Positions 13,316 to 14,762 of a DNA stretch of 14,762 nucleotides are shown in pieces. The notes beneath the pieces are model-generated. The model saw only the letters and a program-made list of their open reading frames with translations, was not told where the DNA came from and made no database searches. Numbering within the stretch: position 1 is the stretch's first letter; the number at the start of each line of letters is the position of its first letter. Position numbers and translations under genes: made by a program. Where the stretch lies: contig JAUVVP010000005.1 in NCBI GenBank assembly GCA_030604585.1, positions 1 through 14,762 of the forward strand, written 5' to 3'. Source of the stretch: Planctomycetota bacterium. Lineage in GTDB: Bacteria; Planctomycetota; Brocadiia; SM23-32.

Positions 13316-13951
13316 TCAGGTTATCTCCTCGAACACCACGACACGCCGGCAGTGGGGGCAGAGCACCCTCATGATGTTGGCCCTGCCCTCGGCCGTACCG
13401 GCCGGCTGAGGGGCACTGACGAGACCGCCCTCGACGGTGAGGGCAAGTCCCGGATTGGCGTAGGCTTTCGGGCCGAGTCTCTTGGCCACCCACTTTATGT
13501 GGTCCTTGGCCCCTACCACCCCGCCGCAGCGGTCGCAGAGCAGCAGTTCCTTCTCCACGGTGGTGTAGGACTCGGCGCGGTCGTAAGTGGCCAGGTCCCA
13601 GTTGGTGGTCTGGTAGATGCCGTCCTCGGGCGGGCAGTTGTAATGGCAGTGCCCGCAGAAGATGCACTTGTCGTAGCGGAGCTTGAAGCGCCTCATGGGC
13701 GGGCTGCTCTCGATGTCGTCTTCCATCGCGATGGCGTCGGCGGGACAGACCTCGGCGCAAGCGCCGCACCCGATGCAGACGTCCTCATCCCACACCGCCG
13801 CGCCGCGATAGGCGCCCGTGTCCACGGTCTCGCCGAAGGGGAAGTCCACCGTGTAGGGCCCCTTGACGACGGCCCGGAAAACCTCGGGAAGGTAGGGTAT
13901 CTTCAGGGCCCAGAGGGCCCTTATCGCGAATGTCTTCAGGCTGTTTGCCAT
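13316..13951 (-). CDS. Group 4 hydrogenase ferredoxin-like subunit (HycF/HyfH/MbhN type)
   Basis: This 211-residue protein carries electrons in a membrane-bound hydrogenase or related complex-I-like machine. Two 4Fe-4S motifs are complete: C59-x2-C62-x2-C65-x3-C69 and C96-x2-C99-x2-C102-x3-C106. The C-terminal half has two further pairs, C139-x2-C142 (LLCDRCGG) and C198-x2-C201 (VLCPHCRR). These resemble the extra cysteine pairs in HycF, and could bind zinc or another cluster. An N-terminal stretch (residues 1-35) with hydrophobic and aromatic residues would dock on the membrane part. It sits between mnhG and hycI in one run. A GGAAG ribosome binding site lies immediately before the ATG. The exact complex (Mbh, formate hydrogenlyase-like or another) cannot be set without the missing catalytic subunits. 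Confidence 0.88.
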   Translation of the reverse strand: MANSLKTFAIRALWALKIPYLPEVFRAVVKGPYTVDFPFGETVDTGAYRGAAVWDEDVCIGCGACAEVCPADAIAMEDDIESSPPMRRFKLRYDKCIFCGHCHYNCPPEDGIYQTTNWDLATYDRAESYTTVEKELLLCDRCGGVVGAKDHIKWVAKRLGPKAYANPGLALTVEGGLVSAPQPAGTAEGRANIMRVLCPHCRRVVVFEEIT

Positions 13952-13990
13952 GCTTCCGTTTCTTAACGGCGATGAAGGACGGACCCCACC

Positions 13991-14359
13991 TCAGGCGGGC
14001 CTATCCCCGGCGGAGGCAGCGCCCTGCTGGAGCTTCTCGGCGTCCTCTTCGTACTTGTCCACCACGCTCTGCTCCCACAGTTTGACCCCGCCCAGATGCG
14101 CGCCCCGGGCAAGCGCGTGGGCGCCGACAGGGGAAGTGAGCAGAACGAAAGCGGCACATAGAAGCGCCTTGACGACAAAGGGCGCTCCCGATGACGTCCC
14201 CAGCGCCACACCAAACAGTATGAGGCACGTGCCGAGAGTGACGCACTTGGTTGCGGCCTGGAGGCGGTTGTAGACGTCCGGCAGGCGCACCAGGCCGAGC
14301 GTCCCGAACACGTCGAAAAGAACGCCAACCGCAATGAGCAAGTACGCTACGCTACTCAT
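13991..14359 (-). CDS. mnhG: Mrp-type cation/proton antiporter subunit G (MnhG/MbhC-like)
   Basis: This 122-residue membrane protein is a MnhG/PhaG family member. Three hydrophobic segments are visible: about 5-23 (VAYLLIAVGVLFDVFGTLG), 40-52 and 62-82. The diagnostic LVRLPDVYNRLQAATK stretch (23-38) follows the first, and the third ends in SPVGAHALARGAHL. The tail (93-122) is hydrophilic. In Mrp antiporters and Mbh-type hydrogenases the E, F and G subunits form part of the sodium-translocating membrane module. It overlaps mnhF by 8 bp and is followed 39 bp later by the ferredoxin subunit, an arrangement that ties it to a hydrogenase, not to a free antiporter. Confidence 0.9.
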   Translation of the reverse strand: MSSVAYLLIAVGVLFDVFGTLGLVRLPDVYNRLQAATKCVTLGTCLILFGVALGTSSGAPFVVKALLCAAFVLLTSPVGAHALARGAHLGGVKLWEQSVVDKYEEDAEKLQQGAASAGDRPA

Positions 14360-14621
14360 CGTACGCCTTCCCTTCCAGATACTTGGCCAGAGCGATCGTG
14401 CCGACGAAGCTCAGCAGCGCCCATGCAATGCCGATGTTGAGGTAGAAGTCCTTGCCCGTCCGAAGTGCGTAGAGCGCACAGAACCCGACGAACAGCGTCC
14501 CCAGGATGTCGATGGCGACGGTCCGGTCGGGCGCCGTAGGCCCCTGCTGAAGCCTGTAGAGGCAGAAGAACGCACAGACCAGCAGCACGCAGAAGAGCAC
14601 CGTGAAGACAGCCGCACTCAT
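14352..14621 (-). CDS. mnhF: Mrp-type cation/proton antiporter subunit F (MnhF/MbhB-like)
   Basis: This 89-residue protein has three transmembrane segments (about 2-22, 36-54 and 62-80) and the MnhF family signature QGPTAPDRTVAIDILGT (26-42), with the conserved PDR turn between helices one and two. It would be part of the membrane arm of an Mrp-linked complex. Its ATG overlaps the mnhE stop as ATGA, and its own end overlaps mnhG by 8 bp, so the three subunits are probably translated in a coupled way and in fixed proportion. Confidence 0.9.
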   Translation of the reverse strand: MSAAVFTVLFCVLLVCAFFCLYRLQQGPTAPDRTVAIDILGTLFVGFCALYALRTGKDFYLNIGIAWALLSFVGTIALAKYLEGKAYDE

Positions 14622-14762
14622 TCGAAGATCCTCTTCAGAAGCCCCTCGAAACGCTGCACGATCTCCCGGGTCTGCTCTTCGGGGTCATCGGTGTGAATGT
14701 AGATCCAGTGCACGTAGAGGTCCTCACCCACCATGTCCACGGTGAGCGTCCCCGGAGTGAGC
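14618..14762 (-). CDS. mnhE: Mrp-type cation/proton antiporter subunit E (MnhE/MbhA-like), C-terminal part
   Basis: This is the final 47 residues of a protein whose start lies beyond the right edge. The visible LTPGTLTVDM followed by LYVHWIYIHT is the classic end of the MnhE domain, and the last residues form a charged helix (EQTREIVQRFEGLLKRIF). It ends in TGA that overlaps the mnhF ATG. Together with mnhF and mnhG it gives the E-F-G order found in Mrp and Mbh operons. Confidence 0.88.
   Translation of the reverse strand, partial: LTPGTLTVDMVGEDLYVHWIYIHTDDPEEQTREIVQRFEGLLKRIFE

Noticed and set aside
12780..13769. A 329-codon minus-strand frame that would extend the hycI protease upstream through the ferredoxin gene.
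   Set aside because: The extra part is Arg-rich and out of frame with the clear double 4Fe-4S ferredoxin. The protease most likely starts at the GTG at 13313.

Overview
The window is GC-rich, densely packed bacterial chromosome. It holds 17 protein-coding genes (two cut by the window edges), no recognisable RNA gene, no CRISPR array and no insertion sequence. The gene families point to a free-living bacterium with an anaerobic side: an Mrp-linked hydrogenase, an iron-sulfur-type flavoprotein and oxidoreductases. The DUF2089/DUF4097 operon, the Gfo/Idh/MocA paralogs and a short dispersed-type repeat hairpin fit a Planctomycetota-like or neighbouring uncultured lineage. That placement is an inference; no marker gene settles it.

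Layout. (1) 1-493, plus strand: the end of trpE (tryptophan synthesis). (2) 503-5496, minus strand, a housekeeping operon transcribed ftsK -> rimO -> pgpA -> birA: chromosome translocation, ribosomal protein S12 methylthiolation, phosphatidylglycerol synthesis and biotin attachment. It meets trpE tail to tail with 9 bp between. (3) 5497-5753: a divergent regulatory gap leading to a stand-alone GyrI-like effector-binding protein (5754-6302, plus). (4) 6282-10690, minus strand, a metabolic cluster transcribed as: a 152-aa receiver-like protein -> a cysteine-motif flavoprotein -> a class II aldolase -> two tandem Gfo/Idh/MocA dehydrogenases. It looks like an uncharacterised sugar or cyclitol route. 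(5) 10863-12568, minus strand: a DUF2089 regulator -> a DUF4097 beta-solenoid protein -> a SHOCT-like protein. A near-perfect sigma70 promoter with an inverted repeat over its -35 box drives it. All three proteins carry a similar short helical module. (6) 12780-14762, minus strand: mnhE (partial) -> mnhF -> mnhG -> a HycF/MbhN-type ferredoxin subunit -> a HycI-type protease. This is the end of an operon for a membrane-bound, ion-translocating group 4 [NiFe] hydrogenase. Its catalytic subunits must lie beyond the right edge.

The best candidates for something new are the three-gene SHOCT-module operon with its putative operator (region 5) and the dehydrogenase/aldolase/flavoprotein cluster with its small receiver-like protein (region 4). 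The Mrp-hydrogenase is a known type, but its gene order here differs from the archaeal Mbh operon. All functions come from reading motifs by eye; no database search was run.
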